Of a DNA stretch of 64,000 bases, positions 62,359 to 64,000 are shown piece after piece. Made by a program: the position numbers and the translations under genes. Positions within the stretch are counted from its first letter, which is position 1; each line of letters begins with the position of its first letter. Under the pieces are notes generated by a model. That model saw nothing but the letters and a program-made list of their open reading frames with translations. It did not search any database and was not told the origin of the DNA. This DNA comes from Actinomarinicola tropica (GTDB taxonomy: Bacteria; Actinomycetota; Acidimicrobiia; Acidimicrobiales; SKKL01), in assembly GCF_009650215.1 (NCBI RefSeq), contig NZ_CP045851.1, positions 1,465,189 to 1,529,188 of the forward strand, written 5' to 3'.

Positions 62359-63707
62359 CCGACACCTACGACCTGATCGTCATCGGCGCGGGCATGGGCG
62401 GCGTCGCCGCCGCGAACAAGTGCGCCTCGCAAGGGTGGAAGGTCGCCATCGTCGACGAACTCCCCTACGGGGGCACCTGCGCGCTGCGGGGCTGTGACCC
62501 CAAGAAGATCCTGCGCCGCGGCGCCGAGATCATCGACAGCGCTCGCCTCATGACCGGCAAGGGCATCGACACCAACGGCATGCACATCAACTGGACCGAC
62601 CTGATGAAGTACAAACGCGGCTTCACCGACCCGGTCCCCGCCAACATGGAAGCCGAGCTCACCCGCAACGGAGTCGAGACGCTGCACGGCACCGCGCGCT
62701 TCGAGGACCAGAACAGACTCTCCGTCGACGACCTGGCCTACGAGTCGGCCCACTTCCTGATCGCCACCGGCGCCCGCCCCCGACCCCTGGACTTACCCGG
62801 CCACGAGCACCTGATCGACAGCACCGCCTTCCTCGAACTCGAAGACCTCCCCCGCCGCGTGCTGTTCGTCGGCGGCGGGTTCGTCTCCTTCGAGTTCGCC
62901 CACATCGCCGCCCGGGCCGGCGCCCGACCGGTGATCATCGACCGCGGTGCCCGCCCGCTCAAGGGGTTCGACCCCGACCTGGTCGACCTCCTCGTGGCTC
63001 GAAGCTCTGATGCCGGCATCGAAGTACGCACGGAAACGACCATCACCGCCATCGACCAGGTCGGCTCCGGCTACCACGTCGCCCTCGAGACCGCCGGCAA
63101 CCGGGCCGAGATCGAGGTCGATCTCGTCGTCCATGGCGCCGGGCGCATCCCCCAGCTGTCCAAGCTCGCGCTCGACGCCGCCAACGTCGCCCACGACACC
63201 GAAGGCGTGACCGTCGCCGGGCACCTCCAGAGCACCACCAACCCGGCCGTCTACGCCGCCGGCGACGCCGCCGACACCCCCGGCGTCCCACTGACACCGG
63301 TGGCAGTGTTCGAGGGCAAGGTCGCCGCCTCCAACATGCTCAAGGGAACCACCACGACCCCGGACTACGCCGGCGTGCCCACGGCTGTGTTCACCATCCC
63401 CGAACTCGTCCGCGTCGGGCTCCTCGAAGACGAAGCAACAGCAGCCGGCATCGACGTCGATGTCCGCTACAACGACACCAGCGGCTGGTACTCCAACTAC
63501 CGGATCGGTGAGACGACCGCCGCCACCAAGATCCTCGTCGACACCAGCAACGACACGATCGTCGGTGCTCACATGCTCGGGCCCGAGTACGGCGAGCTGA
63601 TCAACGTCTTCAGCCTCGCCATCAAACTCGGCCTCACCACCCGCCAGCTGAAGTCGATGACAGCCGCCTACCCCACCGTCGGGTCAGACCTCGGCTCGAT
63701 GCTCTGA
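62355..63707 (+). CDS. MerA-like FAD-dependent pyridine nucleotide-disulfide oxidoreductase
   Basis: A 450-residue two-dinucleotide-binding flavoprotein. N-terminal FAD motif VIGAGMGGVAAA, redox pair Cys42-Cys47 (GGTCALRGCDPKK), NAD(P) motif VLFVGGGFVSFEFA and the FAD motif TNPAVYAAGDAADT. The C-terminal HPTxxE of glutathione reductases is changed to YPTVGSD, as in mercuric reductases, where Tyr replaces His. The NmerA domain and the C-terminal Cys pair of MerA are absent. A role in reducing Hg(II) or a low-molecular disulfide is likely; which one is open. Confidence 0.85.
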   Translation: MTDTYDLIVIGAGMGGVAAANKCASQGWKVAIVDELPYGGTCALRGCDPKKILRRGAEIIDSARLMTGKGIDTNGMHINWTDLMKYKRGFTDPVPANMEAELTRNGVETLHGTARFEDQNRLSVDDLAYESAHFLIATGARPRPLDLPGHEHLIDSTAFLELEDLPRRVLFVGGGFVSFEFAHIAARAGARPVIIDRGARPLKGFDPDLVDLLVARSSDAGIEVRTETTITAIDQVGSGYHVALETAGNRAEIEVDLVVHGAGRIPQLSKLALDAANVAHDTEGVTVAGHLQSTTNPAVYAAGDAADTPGVPLTPVAVFEGKVAASNMLKGTTTTPDYAGVPTAVFTIPELVRVGLLEDEATAAGIDVDVRYNDTSGWYSNYRIGETTAATKILVDTSNDTIVGAHMLGPEYGELINVFSLAIKLGLTTRQLKSMTAAYPTVGSDLGSML

Positions 63708-63783
63708 CCGGCGCCACACCCGGTTCACCGGACGGGCCCGGGTCACGTCTCGGCCCGCGTCCGTCTCGCCCGACCTCTTGACC

Positions 63784-64000
63784 GTGCTCACACTTCTTCG
63801 CACCAACGGCGAGTTCCGACGCCTCTTCATGGCCCATTCAGTATCCCGGGCCGGCGACGCGTTCAACACCGTCGCGCTCGTCGTCCTCGTATTCGACCTG
63901 ACCGGAACCGGCCTCGGTGTCGCCGGGGCGGTGATGTTCGAGGTGCTGCCCGTCCTTCTGCTGGGTCCCGTCGCCGGGCTCGCTGCCGACCGTCTGCCCC
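63784..64000 (+). CDS. MFS transporter, N-terminal part (cut by window end)
   Basis: The first 72 residues of a major facilitator: VLTLLRTNGEFRRLFMAHSV, then AGDAFNTVALVVLVFDLTG and a second helix with GPVAGLAADRLP, the A-motif region. It resembles the MFS_3/DHA3 efflux family. The start is GTG 63784 or TTG 63778. It lies 76 bp after the MerA-like gene and might be part of the same operon. Confidence 0.7.
   Translation, partial: MLTLLRTNGEFRRLFMAHSVSRAGDAFNTVALVVLVFDLTGTGLGVAGAVMFEVLPVLLLGPVAGLAADRLP

Overview
The window is high-GC (about 70%), densely packed bacterial DNA. Gene content and order suggest an actinobacterium: lexA lies divergent from a small membrane gene and nrdR, a B12-dependent ribonucleotide reductase follows, lysine is made by the succinylase route, and there are PASTA, YibE/F and WYL proteins. 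Several features (DapC-type aminotransferase, acyl-CoA dehydrogenase and CoA-ligase paralogues, an LPRTG-anchored FG-GAP protein) would fit the class Acidimicrobiia, but that placement is inference. No rRNA, tRNA or CRISPR array was found.

Layout. 1-18.4 kb is core chromosome: the 3' part of miaA, then dapF-hflX-dapC, a membrane PAS-GGDEF-EAL protein, a CoA-transferase, dapD-dapE, an SDR, purE-purK, a peroxiredoxin, the SOS repressor lexA with five operator-like boxes, a small single-pass membrane protein, nrdR, an esterase with an apparent 5' frameshift, a RibD-like reductase and a YibE/F transporter. 18.5-22.5 kb holds YceI, a 560-bp gene-free stretch rich in inverted repeats, and nrdJ with a clear promoter and NrdR-box-like palindromes.

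22.5-33.7 kb is an accessory island inserted just after nrdJ. It opens with three translationally coupled genes: a tyrosine recombinase, a small HTH protein, and a 720-residue recombinase-like protein with eight tandem double-CxxC zinc modules and no catalytic residues. Next come an MT-A70 methyltransferase and a BglII-like endonuclease (a probable restriction-modification pair), a ParD-like antitoxin, HTH regulators, a metallophosphoesterase, a zincin, a SUKH-like protein, several small unknowns and hairpin elements. 33.8-55.3 kb returns to chromosomal genes: an LPRTG surface protein, two type-B carboxylesterases, aquaporin, hemerythrin, nth-GH1, acyl-CoA dehydrogenase, nadE, a Ca-type ATPase, PASTA, WYL, chorismate mutase and an acyl-CoA ligase.

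55.3-64 kb is a second accessory segment for metal and redox defence. After gene remnants (including a truncated thioredoxin) there is a CmtR-like regulator / P1B-ATPase / LspA / ZIP operon on the minus strand, a methyltransferase, an NTF2-like protein, and a MerR-controlled operon of a thioredoxin-like protein, a small Cys-Cys membrane protein and a MerA-like flavoprotein. The window ends inside an MFS transporter.

Genes that appear to work together: dapC/dapD/dapE/dapF (diaminopimelate and lysine), purK/purE, lexA with the small membrane protein (SOS), nrdR with nrdJ (dNTP supply), and the two metal operons.
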